A stretch of 64,000 nt of DNA. It comes from DASQFQ01 sp038238015 (GTDB taxonomy: Bacteria > Actinomycetota > Thermoleophilia > Solirubrobacterales > Solirubrobacteraceae). Under the pieces are notes generated by a model. It worked only from the letters and a program-made list of their open reading frames with translations. It had not been told where the DNA came from and did not search any database. How positions within the stretch are numbered: position 1 is the first letter of the stretch; each line of letters opens with the position of its first letter. The position numbers and the translations under genes are program-made. Below are positions 52,323 through 60,370 of this stretch, one piece after another. The stretch covers positions 16,102 to 80,101 of the forward strand of contig JBBRYA010000009.1 of assembly GCA_038238015.1 (NCBI GenBank), read 5' to 3'.

Positions 52323-53143
52323 CGGCGCTCCTCCGTCGGCACCTCGCCGTCCTCGGCGGCCAGCGACTCGGGCGGCCACGGCCCGAACCAGTTGTCGCGC
52401 GCACCGTCGAGCGTGATCACCGAGCCCGACAGCGCGTGCCCGAGCGGCGAGGCCGCCAGCGCCACCAGCCACGCGTGCTCCTGCTCGCGCCCGAGGCGCT
52501 GGAGCGGCACCGTCCGCGCCGCCGCACGCCAGACCGGCTCGGGGTACTTGCGCAGCGACTCAGTGTCGAAGTGGCCGGCGGCGAGCGCGAGCACGGCGAT
52601 CCCCTCTTCACGCCACTCTCGCGCGAGCGCTCGCGTGTAGCCCTCGACGGCTGCGCGGGCGGCGCTCGAGTGCGTCATCCCCGCCAGACCGTGGTGCGGG
52701 GAGAGCGTGACGTTGACGACCGTACCGCCCCCTTGCGGGCGGAAGGCGAGCTCGGCCGCGGTCCGGGTCATCAGCTCGGTGCCGCCGACGTTGAGGCGCA
52801 TCACCGCACGCCAGCCCTTCGGCTCGATCGCCTCGGCGGGGACGAAGTACTGCCCGCCGGCGTTGTTGACCAGCACGTCGAGCCGGCCGAAGCGCTCAAG
52901 CGCGGCGCGCACGATCCGCTCGGCCTCGGCGGGCTCGCGGACGTCGCCCTGGACCCATTCGGCGCCGATCTCCGCCGCCGTGCGCTCGAGCACCTCGGCG
53001 CGGCGGCCCGCGATCAGGACCCTCCCACCGCAGCGGATCAGCTCGGCCGCCGCCGCCCTCCCCAGCCCGGTCCCGCCGCCGGTGACGAGCACCACGCGCC
53101 CTGCGAGCATGCCGTCTGCGAAGACATCGGAAGCTGCGGGCAT
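52319..53143 (-). CDS. SDR family oxidoreductase (PECR-like enoyl-CoA reductase type)
   Basis: 274 residues. Rossmann motif VTGGGTGLGRAAA, NNAGG, and THSSAARAAVEGYTRALAREW, which resembles the HSGAARAGVYNLTK stretch of peroxisomal trans-2-enoyl-CoA reductases, where the classical YxxxK is shifted. ATG 53143 is set by the N-terminal sequence MPAASDVF. Probable NADP(H)-dependent reductase of an acyl-CoA or related substrate. Confidence 0.85.
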   Translation of the reverse strand: MPAASDVFADGMLAGRVVLVTGGGTGLGRAAAAELIRCGGRVLIAGRRAEVLERTAAEIGAEWVQGDVREPAEAERIVRAALERFGRLDVLVNNAGGQYFVPAEAIEPKGWRAVMRLNVGGTELMTRTAAELAFRPQGGGTVVNVTLSPHHGLAGMTHSSAARAAVEGYTRALAREWREEGIAVLALAAGHFDTESLRKYPEPVWRAAARTVPLQRLGREQEHAWLVALAASPLGHALSGSVITLDGARDNWFGPWPPESLAAEDGEVPTEERR

Positions 53144-53252
53144 CCTCGTCGAGTCTATGGACACCGCTCGCAGCACTGCCATCACAGGCTGCAAGCCACG
53201 AACGTACGTTCCCACCTCAGCCGGATGCCTGAGGTAGACTCGCCGCGCCCTT

Positions 53253-53324
53253 GGGGGAGTGAGTTAAGGGCTATGCGCACGGTCTCCAAAACCGTGAATC
53301 CGGGTTCGAATCCCGGCTCCCCCG
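53253..53324 (+). tRNA. tRNA-Trp (CCA), atypical D-arm
   Basis: Acceptor GGGGGAG/CTCCCCC, anticodon arm ACGGT-CTCCAAA-ACCGT giving CCA, and T-arm CCGGG-TTCGAAT-CCCGG are all perfect. The D-arm region (53260-53278) does not form a normal four-base stem. It is a tRNA by structure, but could be a variant or decaying copy. Confidence 0.75.
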
Positions 53325-53347
53325 TCCGACATGCCGCCTTCGGCGGC

Positions 53348-53749
53348 TCAGCCGTAGCGGTGCACCATGCTGCCGTGGGCGATCACGCGCCAGTCGGGCT
53401 CGGTCACCTCGACGTCGCAGAAGCACAGCGACCGCCCGCGCTTGACCACCCGCGCACGCGCGAGCAGGTCGACCGCGTTCGCGGCCGCCGCGTAGTTGAC
53501 GGTCATGCTGACGGTGGCGCCGCTGAGCGCCTCGGGCACGTCCCCGTTGGCCCATGCCGCCGCCATGCCCGCCGTGTCGAGCAGTGCCGCGATCGCGCCG
53601 CCGTGGACCGTGTCGCCGGCGGTGGCCAGCGACGGCGAGAAGGGCATCCGCAGCATCGCGGTGTCCTCGCCGAGCTCCACCAGCTCGATCCCCAGGTGGC
53701 CGACCAGCGGGGAGGCCCGGACGAACTGGCGGATGATCTCCGCGCGCAT
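53348..53749 (-). CDS. PaaI-family hotdog-fold thioesterase
   Basis: 133 residues with the hotdog signature GDTVHGGAIAALLDTAGMAAA and ends with VIAHGSMVHRYG. The HGG plus Asp/Asn pattern is that of PaaI acyl-CoA thioesterases. ATG 53749. Lies between tRNA-Trp and tRNA-Leu and is near an SDR gene of possible acyl-CoA role. Confidence 0.88.
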   Translation of the reverse strand: MRAEIIRQFVRASPLVGHLGIELVELGEDTAMLRMPFSPSLATAGDTVHGGAIAALLDTAGMAAAWANGDVPEALSGATVSMTVNYAAAANAVDLLARARVVKRGRSLCFCDVEVTEPDWRVIAHGSMVHRYG

Positions 53750-53795
53750 GTGCTTCTCTGGGGTCAGGTCAGCGTTCCTGAGGTCGTCTCGGGGA

Positions 53796-53877
53796 TGCGG
53801 GCGGAGGGACTCGAACCCCCATACCTTTCGGCACCGGCACCTAAAGCCGGCGTGTCTGCCAGTTTCACCACGCCCGC
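53796..53877 (-). tRNA. tRNA-Leu (TAG)
   Basis: 82-nt class II tRNA: acceptor GCGGGCG/CGCCCGC, anticodon loop TTTAGGT giving TAG, a long variable arm (TGCCGAAAGGTAT), T-loop TTCGAGT and discriminator A. Confidence 0.93.
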
Positions 53878-53922
53878 TCGCACTGGTGCAATTCGCGAGG
53901 AGATTGTAAGGTCGCTCCCCGA

Positions 53923-54456
53923 ATGGCGGAGGAAGAGGACCAGGGACAGGTCTACATCGACCACCCCAATCGCCGGAAGGCGGGCTCGAAGGTCACGAAG
54001 TTCATCGTGATCATCCTGCTGATCGCGTCGGCCGTGCTGCTGGTGGTCATCTCCGCCGGCGGCTGGTCGACGCTCGAGGGCGCCAAGCCGCTCCAGATCG
54101 CCTACATCCTCCTGTACCTCGTGCTCGCGTTCTTCGTGCTCCGCTGGAGCCGCGGGGTCCTGCCGCTGGTCGCCGCGCTGGCCATCGTGCTGCTGATCTT
54201 CGCGGCGGTGTCCGGCCCCGCGTGGTATGACCGCGACAAGACGGGCCTGACGAGCCCTGCGCTCGACGAGAGCATCCTCGGGCTGCTGTGCCTGATCCTC
54301 GTCCCGGTCCAGATCCTCCTCATCGCCTTCGCGATGCGCGGCTTCCAGCAGGCCTGGAACGTCGAGGTGGAGTACACCGAGGACGACGACGAGGTGGACG
54401 AGGACGGCGAGCGCCGCCCTGACCACCCGGGCCAGTCCGCGCCCGCGCCCGCCTGA
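53923..54456 (+). CDS. Hypothetical membrane protein with four helices
   Basis: 177 residues: acidic N-terminus, four hydrophobic segments (FIVIILLIASAVLLVVI, IAYILLYLVLAFFVL, LPLVAALAIVLLIFAAV, LLCLILVPVQILLIAFA) and an acidic Asp/Glu/Pro tail. A TAAGGT box lies 10 nt before the ATG. No family recognised. Confidence 0.75.
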   Translation: MAEEEDQGQVYIDHPNRRKAGSKVTKFIVIILLIASAVLLVVISAGGWSTLEGAKPLQIAYILLYLVLAFFVLRWSRGVLPLVAALAIVLLIFAAVSGPAWYDRDKTGLTSPALDESILGLLCLILVPVQILLIAFAMRGFQQAWNVEVEYTEDDDEVDEDGERRPDHPGQSAPAPA

Positions 54457-54465
54457 GCAAGCCTC

Positions 54466-55239
54466 TCACCGCTTCGGGCCGACGAACTCGTCGAGGCGCG
54501 CGACCGAGGCGCGCCGCGCGACGGAGATGTTCCACTGGTTCATCCGCCGCCACTCGATGCCGAGCAGGTCGAGGTGGTCGCAGAAGAGGGCCCTGATGTC
54601 CTCGGACCGGTTGCTGAAGTTGTAGCGGGGATACACGCAGAGCTTGCTCCCGTGGCGGACCGGGTTCAGGAACCGCGAGCCATCCGAGTGGATCAGGCCG
54701 CGCACGAACGCCTCGGCCTCGCGCGACGTGATCGCGGCCTGCCAGTCGGCGAGGGCGATGACGCGCTGGTGCTTGACGCCAGGACCGTGCTGGGGGAAGA
54801 AGCACGGCCATTGACGCGAGGAGCACTGGATCTCGACGCAGTTAAATGGCTTCCGCCGGAAGGCCGTCACGCGGTTCGCCGGCATGACGGCCCGCATCGC
54901 GCGAACACAGGAGCCGATGATCTGTGGATGACGCGAGTCCATGAACACGCGAAGACAGGTCGTACGCGCGTTCGGCGCGATGTAGCCGTCTCCGAGATAG
55001 ATGCCGAGCAGGTAGCTGTACTGAGCCGCATCGAGCGCCGACAGGTCGTGCTCGGGGTGGCCGCACGCGCGGCACGATTGGCGTCCTGACTCGGCCTCCC
55101 GATAGGCCCGAGGCCCATGGCCCGTCACCCAGTCGATGACCGTGCGCCGGTTGACACCCGTCTGCCGGGAGATCTCAGACCGGTTGTGCCCGAGCGCGTT
55201 CAGCTCCATCACCATCCGGTAGTCCTCGAGCGAGCGCAC
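54466..55239 (-). CDS. HTH plus LAGLIDADG-type endonuclease-like protein
   Basis: 257 residues from GTG 55239. Residues 1-40 form an HTH (VRSLEDYRMVMELNALGHNRSEISRQTG). A CRACGH pair follows, then two LAGLIDADG-like helices, YLLGIYLGDGYIA and FVRGLIHSDGS, about 110 residues apart, so a single chain could form the full active site. Proteins of this kind are common in actinobacteria beside tRNA genes; endonuclease or regulator activity is unproven. It begins 94 bp from tRNA-Leu on the other strand. Confidence 0.78.
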   Translation of the reverse strand: MRSLEDYRMVMELNALGHNRSEISRQTGVNRRTVIDWVTGHGPRAYREAESGRQSCRACGHPEHDLSALDAAQYSYLLGIYLGDGYIAPNARTTCLRVFMDSRHPQIIGSCVRAMRAVMPANRVTAFRRKPFNCVEIQCSSRQWPCFFPQHGPGVKHQRVIALADWQAAITSREAEAFVRGLIHSDGSRFLNPVRHGSKLCVYPRYNFSNRSEDIRALFCDHLDLLGIEWRRMNQWNISVARRASVARLDEFVGPKR

Positions 55240-55332
55240 CGGTCCAGCGTTGCGCCAACCGGCTCGCGGGGAGCGCGTTGGTGCAGATTTGTCGCAGAGT
55301 CCCGCGTGCCCACCACCTAGCATTGCCCGCGC

Positions 55333-55406
55333 GCCCGGGTAGTCCAACTGGCAGAGACAATCGACTCAAAATCGATCAAGTGCGGGTTCGAATCCCGCCC
55401 CGGGCA
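55333..55406 (+). tRNA. tRNA with anticodon CAA (Leu by codon), class I body
   Basis: 74 nt: acceptor GCCCGGG/CCCGGGC, D-arm GTC...GAC, anticodon arm ATCGA-CTCAAAA-TCGAT giving CAA, five-base variable loop CAAGT, T-arm GCGGG-TTCGAAT-CCCGC, discriminator A. Leu tRNAs of bacteria normally have a long variable arm, which this one lacks. Confidence 0.85.
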
Positions 55407-55463
55407 CTGCAGGAACGCTTCCACGAGAAGGTGCACGCCCGGCCGGAGAGAACTCTCGCGGCC

Positions 55464-55703
55464 ATGAGCACCCTCTTCTCCCTCATCCCCACCGCCGTCG
55501 CCCTCGGCCTGCTCGTCTACGGCCTCGCGGGCTACCGCCCCACCCTGCCGCGCAACCTGTGGCTGTTCGCCGCGGCGATCCTCGCCGGGCCGGTCGCGAT
55601 CACGCTGCTCGGCTTCCTTGGCTGGCTGCTGCTGGTCACCGCCGCCGCGCTGGCCCTCGTGGGCTACGCGACGCTCCGCCGTCGCCCGCCGCTGCGCGGG
55701 TGA
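55464..55703 (+). CDS. Small two-to-three-helix membrane protein
   Basis: 79 residues with hydrophobic segments LIPTAVALGLLVYGLAGY, NLWLFAAAILAGPVAITLLG and LLLVTAAALALVGYA. Its TGA overlaps the GTG of the methyltransferase gene (GTGA). Function unknown. Confidence 0.65.
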   Translation: MSTLFSLIPTAVALGLLVYGLAGYRPTLPRNLWLFAAAILAGPVAITLLGFLGWLLLVTAAALALVGYATLRRRPPLRG

Positions 55704-56329
55704 TCCTCGCCCCCGCGGTCGAGGCCTACCTCGCCGGGCTGGTCCCGGCGCCCGACCCCGTGCTCGCCGAGATGCAGGAGCACGGGGCGCGCGAGGGCAT
55801 CCCGATCGTCGTGCCCGAGACCGGTGCGCTGCTCGAGCTGCTCGCCGCCGCGACCGGCGCCGAGCGCGCGGTCGAGGTCGGGACCGCGATCGGCGTCTCG
55901 ACGCTGCACCTCGCGCGCGGGGGCGCACACGTGACGACGTTCGAGATCGACGAGCAGCGCCAGTCCGTCGCGCGCGGCTACCTGGAGCGGGCCGGGCTGA
56001 TCGACCGCGTCGACCTGCGCCTGCAGGACGCCACCGAAGGCCTGGCCACGCTCGAGCCCGGCTTCGACCTCGCCTTCATCGACGGGCCCAAGGGCCGCTA
56101 CGGCGGCCACCTCGAGCAGGTCGTGGAGCTGCTGCGCCCCGGCGGCCTGCTGCTCGTCGACAACGTCCTGATGTCGGGCGCGGTGGCCACCGGCGAGCCG
56201 ACCGGCTCCTGGAGCGCGGAGCACATCGCGGGCATGCGCGCCGTCAACCAGCGCCTCGTCGACCACCCCCAGCTCAGCAGCACGCTGCTCGCCGTCGGCG
56301 ACGGCATCGCGGTCTCGGTGCGCCGGTAA
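55700..56329 (+). CDS. Class I SAM O-methyltransferase (CCoAOMT family)
   Basis: 209 residues from GTG 55700 (GTGA overlap with the previous gene). AVEVGTAIGVSTLHLA is the SAM-binding motif, FEIDEQRQSVARG follows, and FIDGPKGRYGGHLEQ is the metal/substrate region of caffeoyl-CoA O-methyltransferase-like enzymes; LLLVDNVLMSG matches too. The natural acceptor, a catechol or other phenol, is unknown. Confidence 0.87.
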   Translation: MILAPAVEAYLAGLVPAPDPVLAEMQEHGAREGIPIVVPETGALLELLAAATGAERAVEVGTAIGVSTLHLARGGAHVTTFEIDEQRQSVARGYLERAGLIDRVDLRLQDATEGLATLEPGFDLAFIDGPKGRYGGHLEQVVELLRPGGLLLVDNVLMSGAVATGEPTGSWSAEHIAGMRAVNQRLVDHPQLSSTLLAVGDGIAVSVRR

Positions 56330-56342
56330 CGTAGTCAGCGCA

Positions 56343-57758
56343 CTGATCGACCACGTCAACAACCTCAAGCTCCAGTACCTCGTCGAGCTGTCAAAGCTCG
56401 GGGACTCCTGCGCGGGGCTCGAGGTCACCGTCGAGAAGTGGCTGGCCGAGCACGACGTCGTCTTCAACGGCTCGACGATCCCGTTCGTGCTCATGCCCCA
56501 CTTCGTCTCGCCCGGCCAGGTCCGCCGCGTCAAGCACGCGGTCAACGCGCTCTGCCGGGTGCTCGACCGCTTCTGCGACGCCTACCCGCACGACGCCCAG
56601 CTGCGCGAGGAGCTCGCCGTGCCCGACTTCGAGGACCAGCTGATCCGGATCGAGCCGGGCTTCCCGCGGCCGATGCGCATCTGCCGGCTCGACGCGTTCC
56701 TGCAGTCCTACGACGTGCGCTTCCTGGAGTTCAACGCCGACTCGCCGGCGGGCGTCGGCTACACCGACATCCTTTACGAGGGCCTGAACGCCTCTATCGA
56801 CCTCGAGCGCGTGCGCCAGGAGTTCGACACCACCTACACCTGCATCCTGCCCGAGCTGATCGCGACGCTGCTAGACGCCTACGGCCACGTCCGCGAGCGC
56901 CACCGCGATCTTCCCGAGCGCCCGCGCCTCGCGCTGATCGACTCCGCCGGCTCGCCGAGCGTGCCCGAGTTCCGGATCATCTGCGCCGCCGCGCAGGCCC
57001 ACGGGCTGGAGGCGACCCACGCCACGCTCGAGGAGATCGCCTACGACGGCACGACGCTGACGGTGCGGGGCGAGCCGGTGCAGCTGGTCTACCGCCGCGC
57101 GCTGCTCGAGGAGCTCGACCAGTCAGACCTCGTCGCCGCCGCGCGCGACGGCCGCGTCTGCGTGGTCAACCCGTTCCGCGCCCGCGTGGCGAACAACAAG
57201 AAGCTCTTCGCGCTCTTCGGAGACCCGCGCTTCCGCCACCTGATCGACGGCGACGAGGCCGAGGTGATCGCCGCGACGATCCCGTGGACGCGGATCCTGC
57301 GCCCCGGCCGCGTCAACTACCGCGACTGGATGATCGACCTGCTCCCGTTCGTCGCCGACAACCGCGAGCGCCTCGTGCTCAAGCCCGCCTCGGACTTCGG
57401 CGGCCACGGCGTCGCGCTCGGGATGGAGACCGAGCAGGACGTGTGGGACGCCATCATCGAGCGCCACGCCGGCCGGGCGGACTTCATCGTGCAGGAGTAC
57501 GTGCCGGTGCCCGAGGAGATGTTCCCGACGATCGAGGACGGGCACGTGCAGATGCGCCTGAAGCGCTTCAACATCAACCCCTTCGGCATCGGAGGCCGAT
57601 ATGCCGGCTCGATCACCCGTATCTCGGACCGGGCCGTCATCAACGTGAGCGCCGGCGGCGGGCTGCTGCCGAGCGTGATCGGGCGCCACAAGCGCCGGCT
57701 CCTGGCCGAGGACGACTCCGAACAGGAGGTGCTCCATTCTCAGCCGGGACACGATTGA
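56343..57758 (+). CDS. Circularly permuted ATP-grasp type protein
   Basis: About 471 residues if CTG 56343 is the start; the first canonical start (GTG 56487) would cut off conserved-looking sequence (LIDHVNNLKLQYLVEL). Later motifs FLEFNADSPAGVGYTD, NPFRARVANNKKLFALF and LVLKPASDFGGHGV are those of circularly permuted ATP-grasp/glutathionylspermidine-synthase-like ligases. It probably forms an amide or peptide bond on a small molecule. It overlaps the DUF455-like gene that follows. Confidence 0.8.
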   Translation: MIDHVNNLKLQYLVELSKLGDSCAGLEVTVEKWLAEHDVVFNGSTIPFVLMPHFVSPGQVRRVKHAVNALCRVLDRFCDAYPHDAQLREELAVPDFEDQLIRIEPGFPRPMRICRLDAFLQSYDVRFLEFNADSPAGVGYTDILYEGLNASIDLERVRQEFDTTYTCILPELIATLLDAYGHVRERHRDLPERPRLALIDSAGSPSVPEFRIICAAAQAHGLEATHATLEEIAYDGTTLTVRGEPVQLVYRRALLEELDQSDLVAAARDGRVCVVNPFRARVANNKKLFALFGDPRFRHLIDGDEAEVIAATIPWTRILRPGRVNYRDWMIDLLPFVADNRERLVLKPASDFGGHGVALGMETEQDVWDAIIERHAGRADFIVQEYVPVPEEMFPTIEDGHVQMRLKRFNINPFGIGGRYAGSITRISDRAVINVSAGGGLLPSVIGRHKRRLLAEDDSEQEVLHSQPGHD

Positions 57759-58920
57759 GCCCCTGAAGGGCGGCTACGACGTCGACGACAACGCCGTCCG
57801 CTTCTCCAACTATTTCCACGTGCTGCGCGAGCTCGTGCACCTCAGCTGCGGCTGGCTGCCGCTCGAGCCGCGCCTGGAGATCAAGTACCTGCTCGGCGAC
57901 CACGTCCACGACGACGCCCGCTCGGTCACCAAGGTCAAGCGCCGGCTCTACGAGCTGCGCACGCCGTCGGACTACCCCGGCGCACCCTGCGACGACCTCG
58001 CCGCGCTGCTGGACCGCGCCGGCGCCGCCGACAGCGCCGAGGCCTACCTCCAGATCGCCTACGGCGAGCTCAAGCCGGCGCTGCTGACCGCGGTGCGCAT
58101 CCACCTCTCCCAGCTCGACCCGTTGCTCGACGAGCCCTCTTTGCGCCTGCTCGTCCAGCTCGAGGGGCGCCAGGAGCGCCACACCGCCGAGCTGCCCTGC
58201 ACCCCCGCCGCGCCGCTGAGCTTCGAGGACCTCGGCGCGCTGCCGATCCGTTTGCGCGAGCTCCGCGAGCTGACCGTGATGGCGCCGCTCGAGCAGCCCG
58301 CGCGCGACGGCTACGTCGAGGTCACCGAGGCCGGCGACCCGTACCTGACCGAGTCGCTCTACGTCAACGGCGACGAGAACCACGTCCCGACCGACCCCGA
58401 GGAGCAGAAGCACTTCTTCCACGGGCTGATGGACGCCGAGCTGTGCGCCGCCGAGCTGATGGCGCGCAACTCCCACGAGCACCCCGAGATGCCGTGGGAC
58501 TTCCACGTCGACATGGCGCGCCAGTGCTGGGACGAGATCCGCCACGCCGAGGTCCACGACGCGCTGATGGCCACCGAGCTGGGCTGCCACTGGGGCGACT
58601 ACCCGGTCGGCTTCGCCTACTTCAAGTCCGTCTACGCCTACGACCTGCTCGGGCGCCTCGTGCTGTTCAACGGCACCAGCGAGCAGAAGGCGATGTGGCG
58701 CCACTCGCACCGGCGCAAGGTGCTGATCGAGCTCGGCCAGCCGGCGGTCGCGCGCGTCTTCGACTACCTGCTCGCCGACGAGGTCCCGCACGTGCACAAC
58801 GGCAAGCGCTGGGGCACGCACCTGCTCGGCGGCGACGAGGCCGCCTACCGCGAAAAGCTGCGCGAGCTGCGGGCAGGGCTGGACGCGACGGGGACGCCCG
58901 TGGGGCGCGAGGCGTCCTGA
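57736..58920 (+). CDS. DUF455 family ferritin-like protein
   Basis: About 394 residues. The C-terminal half has ferritin-like helices HGLMDAELCAAELMARNSHE, MARQCWDEIRHAEVHDALM and VFDYLLADEVPHV with repeated E-x-x-H metal patterns, matching DUF455. The start is unusual: conserved sequence (NYFHVLRELVHLSC) begins before the first canonical start (GTG 57820), and AGGAGGTG at 57724 is correctly spaced for ATT 57736; ATT 57754, overlapping the previous stop, is another option. Pairing with an ATP-grasp protein suggests one pathway. Confidence 0.75.
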   Translation: MLSRDTIEPLKGGYDVDDNAVRFSNYFHVLRELVHLSCGWLPLEPRLEIKYLLGDHVHDDARSVTKVKRRLYELRTPSDYPGAPCDDLAALLDRAGAADSAEAYLQIAYGELKPALLTAVRIHLSQLDPLLDEPSLRLLVQLEGRQERHTAELPCTPAAPLSFEDLGALPIRLRELRELTVMAPLEQPARDGYVEVTEAGDPYLTESLYVNGDENHVPTDPEEQKHFFHGLMDAELCAAELMARNSHEHPEMPWDFHVDMARQCWDEIRHAEVHDALMATELGCHWGDYPVGFAYFKSVYAYDLLGRLVLFNGTSEQKAMWRHSHRRKVLIELGQPAVARVFDYLLADEVPHVHNGKRWGTHLLGGDEAAYREKLRELRAGLDATGTPVGREAS

Positions 58921-58924
58921 CCGC

Positions 58925-59539
58925 TCAACCGGCCTCCAGGCGCGCGAAGAACGCGAGCGGAGAGCCGCGGCGCGCAACCAGCCGCAGCCCTGCCGCCGCG
59001 CCCTTGCGGCGCAGGCTGCCGGCGGTGACCAGATGCGGGTCGAGCGCGATCTCGCCCACCACCAGGCGCCCGCCGGGCTTGAGTACGCGCCGGAGCTCGC
59101 GCAGCGCCGCGTCCTGATCGGGGATCTCACCGAGGACCGTGACGAGGAAGGCGGCGTCGAAGCTCGCCTCGGGGTAGGCGAGCGAGCGAGCGTCGCCCTG
59201 CTGCGTCACGACGTTGCCGAGCCCGCGGTCCTTGGCTCGGCGGGCGACGAGCGCGAGCATCTCGGGCTGCAGGTCGAAGGCGTCCACACGGCCGCCCGCC
59301 CCAACGGCCTCGGCGACCGGGAGTGTGTAGTGGCCGGTTCCGGGGCCGACCTCGAGGATCCGCTCACCGGCGAGCGGCTCGAGCGCGGCAAGCAGGCGAG
59401 CGACGGTGATGCCCGGTCGCGGCAGCTCGAGCACATGGCGCTGGCCGTAGGGGCACGCGGACGGGTTGCGGCGCCACCAGACGGCGGCGCCGAGCGCGGC
59501 GACGGTCGCGGCGGCGGTCATGCGGCGGATGGAGGTCAT
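58925..59539 (-). CDS. Class I SAM-dependent methyltransferase
   Basis: 204 residues. A short N-terminal hydrophobic/basic segment (ATVAALGAAVWWRRNP) may anchor it to the membrane. SAM motif LEVGPGTGHYTLPVAEAVG, then VDAFDLQPEM and VLKPGGRLVVGE. Substrate unknown. Convergent with the DUF455 gene. Confidence 0.83.
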   Translation of the reverse strand: MTSIRRMTAAATVAALGAAVWWRRNPSACPYGQRHVLELPRPGITVARLLAALEPLAGERILEVGPGTGHYTLPVAEAVGAGGRVDAFDLQPEMLALVARRAKDRGLGNVVTQQGDARSLAYPEASFDAAFLVTVLGEIPDQDAALRELRRVLKPGGRLVVGEIALDPHLVTAGSLRRKGAAAGLRLVARRGSPLAFFARLEAG

Positions 59540-59596
59540 GCCTCGACCATACCCCTCGGGGGTACTTAGGGGCGCCTGAACCGTGATCGCTCTCAC

Positions 59597-60370
59597 TCAG
59601 CCCACGAGCGCCGCGAGCTCCTCGACCAGCGCCGGCGGCGCGACGAGGATGCCCGCGCCGGCGGGCGGCGCGGGCTCGAGGCTCCACACGGCGAGCCCTG
59701 CGCGCTCGCAGATCAGCGCGCCGGCGGCGACGTCCCACAGCTTGACCCCGCGCTCGTAGTAGGCGTCCAACCTCCCACCCGCGGCCCACGCGAGGTCGAG
59801 CGCGGCGGCGCCGAAGCGCCGGATGTCGCGCACGCGCGGCAGCAGCCGCGCCGCGCCCTGCGCCTGGGCTGCGCGGACCTCGGCGTCGTAGCCGAACCCG
59901 GTGCCCACGAGCGCGGTGGCGAGCTCGGTGCGCCCCGAGCCGCGGAGCGGGCTGCCGTCGAGCAGCGCGTCCCCGTCGAGGGTCGCGCTCCAGCACTCGT
60001 CGCGGTTCGGGTCATAGACGACGCCGGCGATCGTCTGCTCGCCCTCCTGGACCGCGATGCTGACCGCCCACTGCGGCAGCCCGAAGAGGAAGTTGATCGT
60101 GCCGTCGAGCGGGTCGACCACCCAGCGCAGGCCGCTCGAGCCCGCCGAGTCGCTGCCCTCCTCCCCCAGCATCCCGTCTTCGGGTCGCGCCGCCGCCAGC
60201 CGCGCTCGGATCAGCTCCTCCGCGGCGGTGTCGGCCTCAGAGACGAGGTCGGTCGGCGTGGACTTCGCGCTCACGCCGCGGTGCGCGCCTGCGAAGGCCT
60301 CGCGCAGCTGCGCGCCCGCCTCGCGCGCGACCTCCTCGGCGAGCGCGGCGAGGCGCTGCGGATCCTCCAT
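59597..60370 (-). CDS. Inositol monophosphatase family protein
   Basis: 257 residues with GEEGSDS, WVVDPLDGTINFLFG and LWDVAAGALICERAG, the metal- and substrate-binding motifs of the IMPase superfamily. It may act on inositol-1-phosphate, histidinol-phosphate or another sugar phosphate. Its ATG overlaps the amidase stop by one base (TGATG). Confidence 0.9.
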   Translation of the reverse strand: MEDPQRLAALAEEVAREAGAQLREAFAGAHRGVSAKSTPTDLVSEADTAAEELIRARLAAARPEDGMLGEEGSDSAGSSGLRWVVDPLDGTINFLFGLPQWAVSIAVQEGEQTIAGVVYDPNRDECWSATLDGDALLDGSPLRGSGRTELATALVGTGFGYDAEVRAAQAQGAARLLPRVRDIRRFGAAALDLAWAAGGRLDAYYERGVKLWDVAAGALICERAGLAVWSLEPAPPAGAGILVAPPALVEELAALVG

